Assembly (NCBI GenBank): GCA_028248455.1
Contig: JAOKHV010000016.1
Location: 1 to 37,877 of the forward strand
Length of the DNA stretch: 37,877 nt
Source of the DNA: Ascidiaceihabitans sp.
GTDB lineage: Bacteria; Pseudomonadota; Alphaproteobacteria; Rhodobacterales; Rhodobacteraceae
Direction of reading: 5' to 3'
This document shows positions 17,698 through 26,247 of the stretch, piece by piece; the stretch's first letter is position 1; each line of letters starts with the position of its first letter. The position numbers and the translations under genes were made by a program. Below the pieces are notes generated by a model. The model was not told the origin of the DNA. It did no database searches and saw only the letters and a list, made by a program, of their open reading frames with translations.

Positions 17698-19790
17698 ATG
17701 AGCGGCATCGACCGTGTGGTAACGGCTATGCTTGGGCAGCATGGGCTATGTTTGGTTGGTGCCAGTCCGCCTAGCTGTGGGAATTGGCATCTATTTCTTC
17801 CTTAGATTTGAACCGGTTACGCCACTGTACGTTGGTGCGGGCATTTTTGGGGGAACGGGCCTGTTGTGTGCCAAACGATTTGGCGAAGTTTTATCCCCAA
17901 TTGTTATCGGGATTTGTTTGGTCGGTATCTGGTTTTCAATAGCGGCATGGCGCACCCACTCCTCAGAGGCCCCAGTCTTGGGCTGGCGGTATTATGGTGC
18001 TATTGAGGAACGTATTATTGGTATGGATCGCAGTGCCTCAGATGCGGTGCGCATTACACTTGATCACGTACGCCTTGATCGTGTGTCCCCATCGCGCACA
18101 CCGCAAAAGGTACGCATTTCGCTACATGAGAAAGCGGCGCAAGGGATCGAACCGTTGCCGGGAATGCGCGTGATGACCACTGGGCATCTTTCACCTCCAA
18201 GTGGGCCAGTCGAACCCGGTGGTTTTTGATTTTCAGCGCCATGCGTGGTTCGGTCAGTTGGGTGCCGTTGGGTATACACGCGTTCCACTGATTGGTTTGG
18301 CTGTTGCGGCGGAAGATTGGAAACTATGGGTGTTTCAAATCCGCATGACAATTTCTGCGCGCGTTCGGGAGGTTATAACAGGGGACGTCGGTGGTTTCGC
18401 AGCAGCTGTTACAACAGGTGATCGCAGTGGAATGAGCCAAGAGGCATTGGGTGATTTAAGGGCCAGTAATACGGCCCACCTTTTGGCAATTTCAGGTTTG
18501 CACATGGGATTACTGAGCGGTTTTGTGTTTGCATCTCTTCGTTTGTTTTTGATCTTCCTGCCATATCTGGGCGCCAGAATAGCGGCGCGCAAAATTGCCG
18601 CTGGTGGTGCTTTATTCATTGCAGTCGATTATTTGGCTTTGTCTGGCGGGAACGTGGCCACCGAGCGGGCGTTCATTATGGTGGCTGTCGCTTTGATAGC
18701 TATCATGTTGAACCGACGGGCTATCAGCCTGCGCGCGGTGGCGATTGCTGCGACCATCGTGTTGGTGTTGCGTCCTGAAGCGCTGCTTGGCCCTGGATTT
18801 CAAATGTCCTTTGCTGCGACCACAGGATTGGTCGCTGTCTTTGGATGGATGCGGGACGGTGCTGTTCAGGTTGGCCCCAAATGGGCGCAACCTTTTGTCG
18901 TGCTGGTGATTTCATCGGGCGTTGCTGGCCTTGCCACTGCACCAATAGGGGCCGCGCATTTCAATACAATTGCGCACTATGGGTTGGTGGCAAATTTGCT
19001 GAGCGTCCCATTGATGGGATTGGTCATTATTCCTTCGGCTGTTTTGGCTGCGATCCTAGCCCCCTTTGGATTGGAAGAGGTGGGGTTGTGGGCAATGGGA
19101 TTTGGTTTGCGATGGATACTGCTGGTGGCGGGGTATGTTGCGGATTTTGAGGGGGCAAAGGGATATGTTGCGGGGCCTTCACCACTTGTCTTACCTGTAC
19201 TCTCAATTGGCGCGCTTTGGTTGATCCTGTGGCAAGGGCGGTTGCGCTATATTGGCCTAGTCATGATGGCCGCTAGTTTCATGATTTGGGCGCGCCATGA
19301 CCGACCGCTGGTTTTGATTGCTGATAACGGATCATTGTTGGGTGTTATGACGGATCAAGGGCGCGCACTTAGCAAGGAAAAGGGGGCAGGGTTTGTTGCG
19401 CGCAATTGGTTGGAAAATGACGGTGATCCATCTTCGCAATTGGTCGCGGCCTCTTTGTGGGGAACAGGTATGAAGCGCTCGAAGGTTGCCCAAGTGGGGG
19501 CGTATGAATTTGTGCACTTGATCGGGAAAAAGGCGGTGTCTGAGTTTGACCGATGTCAATCGGATCAGATCGTCATTGCAAGTGTTGAGACCCAACGCGA
19601 CTTCGGCAACTGTACGGTTCACGATCCGAAAACGTTGCGCAACAGTGGGTCAATTGGCCTGTACCTGCAGGGAGATGAAGCTGTATTCATCACGGCCAGA
19701 GACATCAGTGGAGACGGTATTTGGTCCGCGTGGCCCAGCAACCAACCATCAAAAAAGGCGGATCAAAAGACCCGCCCAATTCTGAAGTAA
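17698..19790 (+). pseudogene. comEC: ComEC/Rec2 DNA-uptake channel, frameshifted
   Basis: ComEC is the inner-membrane channel that imports single-stranded DNA in natural transformation. The N-terminal OB-like part ends in PSGPVEPGGF-stop at 18229. The same protein resumes in another frame as DFQRHAWFGQLGAVGY and goes on through the competence domain (TAHLLAISGLHMGL) and many transmembrane helices to 19790. The shift sits in a run of five T at 18223-18227; four T would restore one frame. A second possible shift is a GGG at 17743-17745: removing one G joins ATG 17698 ([16 protein letters not shown]) to YVWLVPVRLAVGIG, giving a normal cytoplasmic N-terminus. If not, the start is ATG 17741. The C-terminal part resembles a degenerate beta-lactamase-like domain. 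Confidence 0.82.
19751..19776 (-). terminator. intrinsic terminator of lexA, inside the 3' end of comEC
   Basis: On the minus strand GGCGGGTC, loop TTTT, GATCCGCC form an eight-pair stem (one G-T pair), directly followed by six T. It lies 24 bases after the lexA stop and within the last codons of comEC on the other strand, so one stretch serves as coding sequence and terminator. Confidence 0.8.
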
Positions 19791-19799
19791 TCGTATCGT

Positions 19800-20498
19800 T
19801 CAATAGGTGCGGATCAAGCCAACCAAGCGGCCCTGAACCTTAACCTTGTCGTCAGTGAATACGCGTGGTGGATAGGCCGGGTTAGCAGCTTCTAACGAGA
19901 TCGAATTGCCACGCTTGATATAGCGTTTCAGCGTTGCTTCGTGATCTTCGACCAAGGCAACAACGATGTCGCCGTTATCAGCCACAGATGTCTCGCGAAT
20001 AACAACAACGTCACCGCTGTTGATACCAGCATCAATCATCGAGTCACCCTTGACCTCAAGGGCGTAATGGTTGCCAGCGCCTGATAACATTTGGCCCGGA
20101 ACTGCGACTGAGTGAGACAACTGGTTGATCGCCTCAATCGGTACACCAGCAGCGATTTGACCCATCACTGGCAAATTGATCGCATGCACAGCCTCAACCG
20201 GCAGTGCAGAAGCAGGGGGCGGACTATCTGGACGATCGCCATCAATAACACGTGGTTTAAATCCACCTGCCTGCGAGGCCATGCTGTCAGGGAGTTTAAC
20301 AATCTCAATCGCACGGGCACGGTGCGCAAGACGGCGAATAAACCCGCGTTCCTCAAGGGCTGTGATCAGACGGTGGATGCCAGATTTAGACCGCAGGTCC
20401 AACGCCTCTTTCATTTCATCAAAGCTGGGCGGCACACCATCGCGTTGAACGCGGTTGTGAATAAATGACAGCAAATCCAGTTGTTTTTTAGTCAGCAT
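19800..20498 (-). CDS. lexA: SOS repressor LexA
   Basis: LexA represses DNA-damage genes and cleaves itself when RecA filaments form. The 232-residue protein has the N-terminal winged helix ([20 protein letters not shown]) and a long linker. The Ala-Gly cleavage site is A117-G118 (IAAGVP). The Ser-Lys dyad is S153 in KGDSM and K191 in ATLKRY. The alphaproteobacterial SOS box lies upstream, so autoregulation is expected. It is the last gene of the trp-moa run on this strand, 67 bases after moeA, and has its own promoter region and terminator. In R. capsulatus LexA also affects GTA production, which is notable given the GTA lysis genes in this window. Confidence 0.97.
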   Translation of the reverse strand: MLTKKQLDLLSFIHNRVQRDGVPPSFDEMKEALDLRSKSGIHRLITALEERGFIRRLAHRARAIEIVKLPDSMASQAGGFKPRVIDGDRPDSPPPASALPVEAVHAINLPVMGQIAAGVPIEAINQLSHSVAVPGQMLSGAGNHYALEVKGDSMIDAGINSGDVVVIRETSVADNGDIVVALVEDHEATLKRYIKRGNSISLEAANPAYPPRVFTDDKVKVQGRLVGLIRTY

Positions 20499-20529
20499 GT
20501 GTAGCCCTCAGCCCAGTTGGTTTGGGTTT

Positions 20530-20544
20530 GTTCTACTCATGTTC
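20530..20544. promoter_or_regulatory. LexA (SOS) box, GTTC-N7-GTTC
   Basis: GTTC at 20530 and GTTC at 20541 are separated by exactly seven bases, the direct-repeat LexA operator of alphaproteobacteria. It lies 32 bases upstream of the lexA start, between moeA and lexA, as expected for autorepression. Confidence 0.85.
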
Positions 20545-20565
20545 CTGTTTTGTGTCAACTGTTCC

Positions 20566-21738
20566 TTATATGTCCATCACATTGACACACTCGCCAATGT
20601 TGCGAGCGGGATCATTGGGGGGACGTACAATCAAGACATTGGATTGGGACAGAACGCTTAAAAGCGAGCTGTCTTGTTGATCCGCACTGTGCACACCATT
20701 CGCGTCTGCAAACCCACGCATATAGTGTTCGCGTGGACCATTCGCGCCGATTGGGGCGGATAGGGGTACACTTCGCCGCGGGCTTGCGCTTTGGCCAAGG
20801 CCAAGCATCGCGCGGATCATGGGCGCGATAAAGACGGTGCCACAGACCATCGCAGACACTGGATTGCCAGGCAATCCAACCATGGCCATATCGCCAAGTT
20901 TTCCCGCCATCAGCGGTTTGCCCGGGCGCATGGCCACTTTGTAAAAGGACTGTTCCATCCCCAATTCGGCGGCTACGGGTGCCACTAGATCGTGATCGCC
21001 CACAGATGCGCCACCGATTGTGATCACTAAATTGGCACCTTTGGCCAAATCAAACGCAGTGCGCAGGGAGGATTCGTTATCGCGTGCAATGGGCAAAATA
21101 CGAGGATGCGCGCCTAAGTTTTCCAGCATCGCAGCAAGGCCAAATGTGTTGGACGCGATGATTTGATCGGGTTCAGGTGTTTGCCCGGGCATGACCAATT
21201 CATCCCCAGTCGATATCAACGCAACGGTGGGACGGCGATAGACAGGAACCTGTGCGATATTCATGGATGCCAGTAGCGCAATGTCGGCAGGCTGTAGTGT
21301 GCGAGGGGCCGTCATCGGATCCCCTTTTAGGAAATCCACACCTGCTGGGCGGATGTTGTCCTTTGGGCCGATGTCACGACCCAAAGTGATCAGATTGCCG
21401 CGCACTTTCACATCTTCTTGGATAACGACAAAATCAGCGCCCTTAGGGACTGGCGCACCTGTAAAAATACGCACGGCTTGGCCTGCACCCACGGTTCCAT
21501 CCCATCCATGACCCGCAGCAGACTCACCAATAACTTTGAACATGCAGTCATCTTCGACCTCAGCGCCCTTGACGGCGTAACCATCCATGGATGACGCGGC
21601 AAAGGGGGGCTGTGTGCGCGTCGCATACTGAGTTTGCGCAAGAACGCGATTGTTTGCGTCGCGCAAGGCAACATGTTCAATGTCGAGCGGCGAGACGAGA
21701 TTGAATAGTTCATCCAAGGCTTGGGAAACGGGGATCAT
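20566..21738 (-). CDS. moeA: molybdopterin molybdenumtransferase
   Basis: MoeA inserts molybdate into adenylated molybdopterin to complete the molybdenum cofactor. The 390-residue protein has the typical SSMDGYAV segment near residue 50 and the GDELV and [11 protein letters not shown] blocks of the central domain. It also has [10 protein letters not shown] before the C-terminal domain. It overlaps moaC by four bases (ATGA on the minus strand). The gene belongs to the trpGDC-moaC-moeA chain. Length and motifs look normal. Confidence 0.95.
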   Translation of the reverse strand: MIPVSQALDELFNLVSPLDIEHVALRDANNRVLAQTQYATRTQPPFAASSMDGYAVKGAEVEDDCMFKVIGESAAGHGWDGTVGAGQAVRIFTGAPVPKGADFVVIQEDVKVRGNLITLGRDIGPKDNIRPAGVDFLKGDPMTAPRTLQPADIALLASMNIAQVPVYRRPTVALISTGDELVMPGQTPEPDQIIASNTFGLAAMLENLGAHPRILPIARDNESSLRTAFDLAKGANLVITIGGASVGDHDLVAPVAAELGMEQSFYKVAMRPGKPLMAGKLGDMAMVGLPGNPVSAMVCGTVFIAPMIRAMLGLGQSASPRRSVPLSAPIGANGPREHYMRGFADANGVHSADQQDSSLLSVLSQSNVLIVRPPNDPARNIGECVNVMDI

Positions 21739-22208
21739 GATGCCTCGTAGCGTCCAGATTTACCGCCGTCTTTCAGGACAACGTGCAGACCACCGATTTC
21801 CATGCCTTTGTCGACGGCTTTGGACATGTCGTAGATTGTTAGGGCGGCGGTTGAGGCGGCTGTGAGTGCCTCCATCTCGACGCCAGTTTGGCCTGTGGTT
21901 TTCACCGTTGCCATGATCCGGATGCCCGGGAGTGTCGCATCGGGTTCTAACTCAACCGCGACTTTGGTGATGGGCAATGGGTGGCACAGAGGTATCAGGT
22001 CTGCTGTGCGTTTGGCGGCCATAATGCCAGCAAGCCGCGCAACACCCAAGACATCACCCTTTTTGGCGCGACCTTCAGTAATGATATCAAAGGTTTCAGG
22101 CTGCATCTTAATCCAAGCAGCAGCCTGTGCGATACGGTCGGTCACGGCTTTGTCCGAGACATCGACCATATGCGCATCGCCTTTGCCATCAAAATGGGTC
22201 AGCGCCAT
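21735..22208 (-). CDS. moaC: cyclic pyranopterin monophosphate synthase
   Basis: MoaC makes cyclic pyranopterin monophosphate, the first stable precursor of the molybdenum cofactor, working after MoaA. The 157-residue protein has the conserved [20 protein letters not shown] stretch and [11 protein letters not shown], followed by GVEMEALTA and the C-terminal GKSGRYEAS. Its start shares one base with the trpC stop and its end overlaps moeA by four bases, so translation is tightly coupled. No moaA is in the window. Confidence 0.96.
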   Translation of the reverse strand: MALTHFDGKGDAHMVDVSDKAVTDRIAQAAAWIKMQPETFDIITEGRAKKGDVLGVARLAGIMAAKRTADLIPLCHPLPITKVAVELEPDATLPGIRIMATVKTTGQTGVEMEALTAASTAALTIYDMSKAVDKGMEIGGLHVVLKDGGKSGRYEAS

Positions 22209-23023
22209 TATAGGCCACCGCCGGAGACGGTCGGGTTTGCGAGAAGTGTGCGCGTGGCTGTCTCCACGTCGTCTTGACGCATCAAGCTTTCACCAATCAA
22301 GAACGTGCGCGCGCCGTACATTGCCATATCGGACAAGTCGGCGGGCGTGTTAAGGCCGCTTTCGCAAACGATCATGCGGTCCTCTGGAACCTGTTTGGAC
22401 AGAATACGTGTGGTGTCCAGAGTGGTTTCAAAGGTGTTGAGGTTGCGGTTGTTGATGCCCATCAAAGGGCTTTTCAGCAGGGTAGCACGCTCAAGTTCTT
22501 CGGCATTGTGCACTTCGATCAAAGCATCCATGCCCCATTGAAACGCTGCGTGCTCTAGCTCATTGGCTTGTGCATCAGAAACTGAAGCCATGATGATGAG
22601 AATACAATCGGCACCAAGGGCGCGGGCTTCAGCAACCTGATAGGTGTCGTACATGAAATCCTTGCGCAATGCGGGCAGGGCGCAGGCAGCACGGGCTTCA
22701 ACCAAGAAATCCTTGGACCCTTGAAAACTGGGGGTGTCGGTTAGCACTGACAAACAAGCGGCACCGCCTGCTTCATAAGCTACGGCGTGGGCCGCTGGAT
22801 CGAAATCTCCACGGATCAACCCTTTGGATGGGCTGGCCTTTTTGATTTCAGCGATCAAGCCGTAACCCGTTTTTGCTGCGTCGCGCAATGCGCCTGCGAA
22901 TGGGCGCACTGCACTGGCTGCTTTGGCTTCGGCTTCAACCGCTTCAATTGGTTTGGCAGCTTTGTCTGCTGCGACTTCCTCAAGTTTGTAGGCTTTGATT
23001 TTTTCGAGAATAGTAACGGTCAT
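22208..23023 (-). CDS. trpC: indole-3-glycerol phosphate synthase
   Basis: TrpC closes the indole ring in tryptophan synthesis. The 271-residue TIM-barrel protein has the catalytic KKASPSKG loop, the [11 protein letters not shown] strand and the [12 protein letters not shown] motif. It also has [11 protein letters not shown] and ends with the expected [11 protein letters not shown] helix. It overlaps trpD by four bases and moaC by one. TrpF is not fused to it, unlike in enterobacteria. Confidence 0.96.
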   Translation of the reverse strand: MTVTILEKIKAYKLEEVAADKAAKPIEAVEAEAKAASAVRPFAGALRDAAKTGYGLIAEIKKASPSKGLIRGDFDPAAHAVAYEAGGAACLSVLTDTPSFQGSKDFLVEARAACALPALRKDFMYDTYQVAEARALGADCILIIMASVSDAQANELEHAAFQWGMDALIEVHNAEELERATLLKSPLMGINNRNLNTFETTLDTTRILSKQVPEDRMIVCESGLNTPADLSDMAMYGARTFLIGESLMRQDDVETATRTLLANPTVSGGGL

Positions 23024-24039
23024 GATGCCTCCTGAGTGATACGAGCCACGGCAGTAATTTTATCGCGTGCTGCACCGCTGTCGATGCTGGTTCGGGCCAT
23101 TTCAACGCCCTGTTTAAGATCGGTCGCCACATCTGCAACAACAAGCGCTGCAGCTGAATTTAGCAATACGGCGTCGCGGTAGGCGTTTTGAACGCCATCA
23201 AGCAATGCATTGAAATCGCGTGCGTTTTCTTCGGGCGTGCCACCAATGATATCCTCAAACGGATGTATCGGCAGGCCGGCATCTTCTGGATTTATTTCGA
23301 AATCGGTGACCTGTCCGTTTTCCAGAGCAGACACCCAGCTGACGCCAGTGATGGTCAATTCGTCAGTGCCGTCAGACCCGTGGACCAACCACGCCTTTTC
23401 TGATCCCAATTGGCCAAGTGTTTCGGCCATAGGGCGAATAAGATCGCGTGAAAACGCACCAGTGAGCTGGCGTTTAACGCCAGCAGGATTGGTCAAAGGG
23501 CCGAGGATGTTAAAGATTGTCCGCGTACCCAATTCGGCACGCGTTGGCATCACATGTGCGATGGCAGGATGGTGCATAGGGGCCATCATAAAACCAATAC
23601 CGGCTTCGTTCAGGGCTTTTTCAACAACCTCAGGGCCGACCATAACGTTCAGGCCCATTTGGGTCAGTGCATCTGAGGCCCCTGATTTGGACGACAGATT
23701 GCGGTTGCCGTGCTTTGCAACTGTGACCCCAGCACCGGCGACAACAAAAGCTGTCGCGGTTGAGATGTTCAGTGTGTTTTTCCCGTCGCCACCTGTTCCG
23801 ACGATATCCATTGCACCTGCTGGCGCTGAAACTGCGTGACACTTGGCGCGCATGACAGCCGCCGCAGCTGCGTATTCATCCACTGTTTCGCCGCGTGTGC
23901 GCAGTGCCATAAGGAAACCGCCAATTTGGCTTGGCGTTGCTTCACCCTCAAACAAGATGCCAAAGGCTGTTTGGGCTTGTTCGCGGGTTAGGGGGCCATT
24001 GGCCGCCGCGTCGATTAAAGGTTTGAGTGCGTCACTCAT
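23020..24039 (-). CDS. trpD: anthranilate phosphoribosyltransferase
   Basis: TrpD transfers phosphoribosyl to anthranilate. The 339-residue protein shows the phosphate-binding motif [15 protein letters not shown], the [17 protein letters not shown] anthranilate/PRPP block and the [10 protein letters not shown] segment. The start overlaps the end of trpG by four bases, and the end overlaps trpC by four bases. All hallmark residues of the family are visible. Confidence 0.97.
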   Translation of the reverse strand: MSDALKPLIDAAANGPLTREQAQTAFGILFEGEATPSQIGGFLMALRTRGETVDEYAAAAAVMRAKCHAVSAPAGAMDIVGTGGDGKNTLNISTATAFVVAGAGVTVAKHGNRNLSSKSGASDALTQMGLNVMVGPEVVEKALNEAGIGFMMAPMHHPAIAHVMPTRAELGTRTIFNILGPLTNPAGVKRQLTGAFSRDLIRPMAETLGQLGSEKAWLVHGSDGTDELTITGVSWVSALENGQVTDFEINPEDAGLPIHPFEDIIGGTPEENARDFNALLDGVQNAYRDAVLLNSAAALVVADVATDLKQGVEMARTSIDSGAARDKITAVARITQEAS

Positions 24040-24617
24040 GCTGGCACCGCCATCTCATTTACAAAGTTCTGCAAGAGGGCATGACCATGTTCTGAACGAA
24101 TTGATTCTGGGTGGAATTGCACGCCGTGGATTTGCAGGTCGCGGTGTTGTAATCCCATGATTGTGCCATCCTCCAACTCTGCTGTAATTTCCAAAACATC
24201 AGGCAATGTCTCGCGTTCAACAATCAAAGAATGATAGCGCGTTGCCTCATAAGGTGTTGGCAAACCTTTGAAAAGGCCCTTGCCCGTGTGATGCATCGTG
24301 CCCATCTTGCCGTGAACAATCTCGTGGCAGCGCACAACATTACCGCCAAACGCTTGGCCGATGGATTGATGACCCAAACAAACGCCCAACAACGGCGTAC
24401 GCGTCTCTGCGGCGGCTTGTGTCAGGGCAAGGCAAATGCCGGCTTGATCCGGGTCACAAGGACCAGGGGATAATAAAATCCCTGCAGGTTTCATCGCCAT
24501 TGCTTCTTGCACATCAATGGCATCATTGCGCCGGATTTCAATTTCCGTGCCCAAGGTGCCCAGATAGTGGACAAGGTTGTATGTAAAGCTATCGTAGTTA
24601 TCGATCAGGAGCAGCAT
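24036..24617 (-). CDS. trpG: anthranilate synthase glutamine amidotransferase subunit
   Basis: TrpG supplies ammonia from glutamine to TrpE. The 193-residue class I amidotransferase has the nucleophile C80 in [10 protein letters not shown] and the catalytic His-Glu in the VQFHPESI segment. It starts the trpGDC-moaC-moeA chain. Its partner trpE lies about 1.6 kb away on the same strand, separated by an oppositely transcribed gene, so the subunits must come from separate transcripts. Confidence 0.96.
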   Translation of the reverse strand: MLLLIDNYDSFTYNLVHYLGTLGTEIEIRRNDAIDVQEAMAMKPAGILLSPGPCDPDQAGICLALTQAAAETRTPLLGVCLGHQSIGQAFGGNVVRCHEIVHGKMGTMHHTGKGLFKGLPTPYEATRYHSLIVERETLPDVLEITAELEDGTIMGLQHRDLQIHGVQFHPESIRSEHGHALLQNFVNEMAVPA

Positions 24618-24692
24618 CTTGCAAACTTTATGTTATTGAGTGTTTCAGTACTGGCAGGTTGCCCCGTTGGCACTGTATAGTAGAAATATACA

Positions 24693-24745
24693 TGTTCGGG
24701 CTTGGCCGCCAGCATCAATTGGGACGGACAGCCAAGCCATGAACA
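24693..24745. repeat. long imperfect inverted repeat in the trpG/deacetylase intergenic region
   Basis: GGCTTGGC at 24699-24706 pairs with GCCAAGCC at 24731-24738, flanked by TGTTC and GAACA arms at 24693-24697 and 24741-24745. The loop is 24 bases. It lies in the 161-base divergent gap. It could be an RNA hairpin in the leader of the deacetylase gene or a two-site operator. The function is unknown. Confidence 0.5.
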
Positions 24746-24778
24746 ATTAAGACAGAAAAGACAGGCGGAGTAAGCGCA

Positions 24779-26212
24779 ATGGCACGAGGTTTCTTAAGCG
24801 GAGCAATGATGGGTACAGTCGTGTCTGTCGGCGTTGCGAGTGTTGCGTCCGTAATGACCAATGGGCCAATTGCACCTAACGTGACAGATGCAGCGCCAAC
24901 TGGCGTTTCAGCAAATTTGAACGAAAGCAAAGTGGGTGTAGGTGCCGGAGCAGGCGATGCCGATTTGGTTCAAGATGGCACGAGCAATACAAGCCAACCT
25001 GCGCCAGATGATGTGAATTCAGTTGCTGAGGCTGGATCTGATCTATCTCAAAGACCGATAACTGGTGGCACTGATGGCCTTGAAACACCTGATGTAAATA
25101 CGGCCGATGGTGCCGTTGTCGTTGATGGTGATGCACCTGTGTTGCCTAGTCCGCAAGCGGCTGCACCTGCAGAGCCTGAAAATGAAACTGAGTTGTCCAT
25201 ATCGACTGATCCTTCGCAACCACTGGCTCCATCGGTTCCCGAAGACGAAACTGCGTTTGAGGCAACTGAACAAGATCCAGCTGCCGAGGAGGCAGTTGTT
25301 GGGGCAAAGCCAGAAACAACCACGGTGCCAGCACCTGTTGAGGTCGTCCCAGAAGAACCAGAACAACCCGAAGCCCCAAGTGCTGAGGAAGAAACTACAT
25401 TCCCACCAGTTGATACTGCCGAAGAAGAATTGCGCCCACAAATTGGTCGCCCCGCAGGATCACTGGTTGATCGGGACAATGACCCGGTTGAACAGGCGCA
25501 ACAGCCTGCCGATCAAACAGAAGTCGCTGATCTAGCGCCAATCGATGCGTTCGCGGTCCCATTTGAAAATGCAGACGCTAAGCCGCTTATGTCGATTGTT
25601 CTGATTGATGCTGGCGCTGATTTGGAGGGGGCCGCGGTTGGCTTGCCTGCTTTGCGCAGTTTCCCAGCACCGATCACGTTTGCCGTTGATTCAAGTTTGC
25701 CTGATGCTGTTGAGCGTATGAATAAGTATCGTGGTGAGGGCTTTGAAGTTCTTGCGATGATCGATTTTCCAAGTGGCGCAACAGCAGGCGACGCCGAGGT
25801 TACATTGGATGCGGTTCTTAGTCAGATGACCGATGTTGTTGGCGTTCTTGAAGGTGTTGGCAACGGCATGCAAGAATCCCGTGAAGCGTCGGACCAAGCC
25901 ACTCAAATCCTGCTTTCGACGGGTCATGGGTTTGTCACCCAATCTAACGGCCTAAATACAGTTGCAAAATTGGCAGAGCGCGAAGGCGTGCCAACCTCAA
26001 CAGTGTTTCGTGACTTTGACAGCGCGGATCAATCACCAACAGTCATCCGCAGGTTCTTAGGGCAGGCGGCATTCCGTGCGGGGCAAGAAGGTGGCGTGAT
26101 CATGTTGGGTCGTTTGCGATCAGATACGATTTCCGCACTACTGCTGTGGAGCTTGCAAGATCGCGCAACACGCGTGAGCATGGCACCTATTTCGGCTGTC
26201 CTAAAACAGTAA
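24779..26212 (+). CDS. divergent polysaccharide deacetylase family protein
   Basis: A 477-residue protein. A glycine/alanine-rich hydrophobic N-terminus (about residues 4-27) looks like a membrane anchor or signal. A long, low-complexity linker rich in Pro, Glu, Ala and Thr follows (about residues 50-260). The C-terminal part, starting near MSIVLIDAG and containing FPAPITFAVDS and FEVLAMIDFPSG, matches the divergent polysaccharide deacetylase group related to NodB-type folds. It probably acts in the periplasm on a cell-wall-linked substrate. Catalytic metal ligands are not obvious, and the family is often poorly characterised. It lies between trpG and trpE, facing trpE tail to tail. Start ATG 24779 has a GGAG about nine bases upstream. 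Confidence 0.75.
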   Translation: MARGFLSGAMMGTVVSVGVASVASVMTNGPIAPNVTDAAPTGVSANLNESKVGVGAGAGDADLVQDGTSNTSQPAPDDVNSVAEAGSDLSQRPITGGTDGLETPDVNTADGAVVVDGDAPVLPSPQAAAPAEPENETELSISTDPSQPLAPSVPEDETAFEATEQDPAAEEAVVGAKPETTTVPAPVEVVPEEPEQPEAPSAEEETTFPPVDTAEEELRPQIGRPAGSLVDRDNDPVEQAQQPADQTEVADLAPIDAFAVPFENADAKPLMSIVLIDAGADLEGAAVGLPALRSFPAPITFAVDSSLPDAVERMNKYRGEGFEVLAMIDFPSGATAGDAEVTLDAVLSQMTDVVGVLEGVGNGMQESREASDQATQILLSTGHGFVTQSNGLNTVAKLAEREGVPTSTVFRDFDSADQSPTVIRRFLGQAAFRAGQEGGVIMLGRLRSDTISALLLWSLQDRATRVSMAPISAVLKQ

Positions 26213-26247
26213 ATCCAAAATAGAGTTTTGTTCGATTTGGCAGGTGC

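Noticed and set aside
24692-24742. A 16-codon + frame (starting MFGLGRQ) before the deacetylase gene
   Set aside because: No clear ribosome site and its coding look is explained by the inverted repeat; mentioned only in the repeat finding.
25048-25479. Minus-strand frames of up to 143 codons in the deacetylase linker
   Set aside because: Serine/threonine-rich low complexity is the antisense of the Pro/Glu-rich linker; no start signals.
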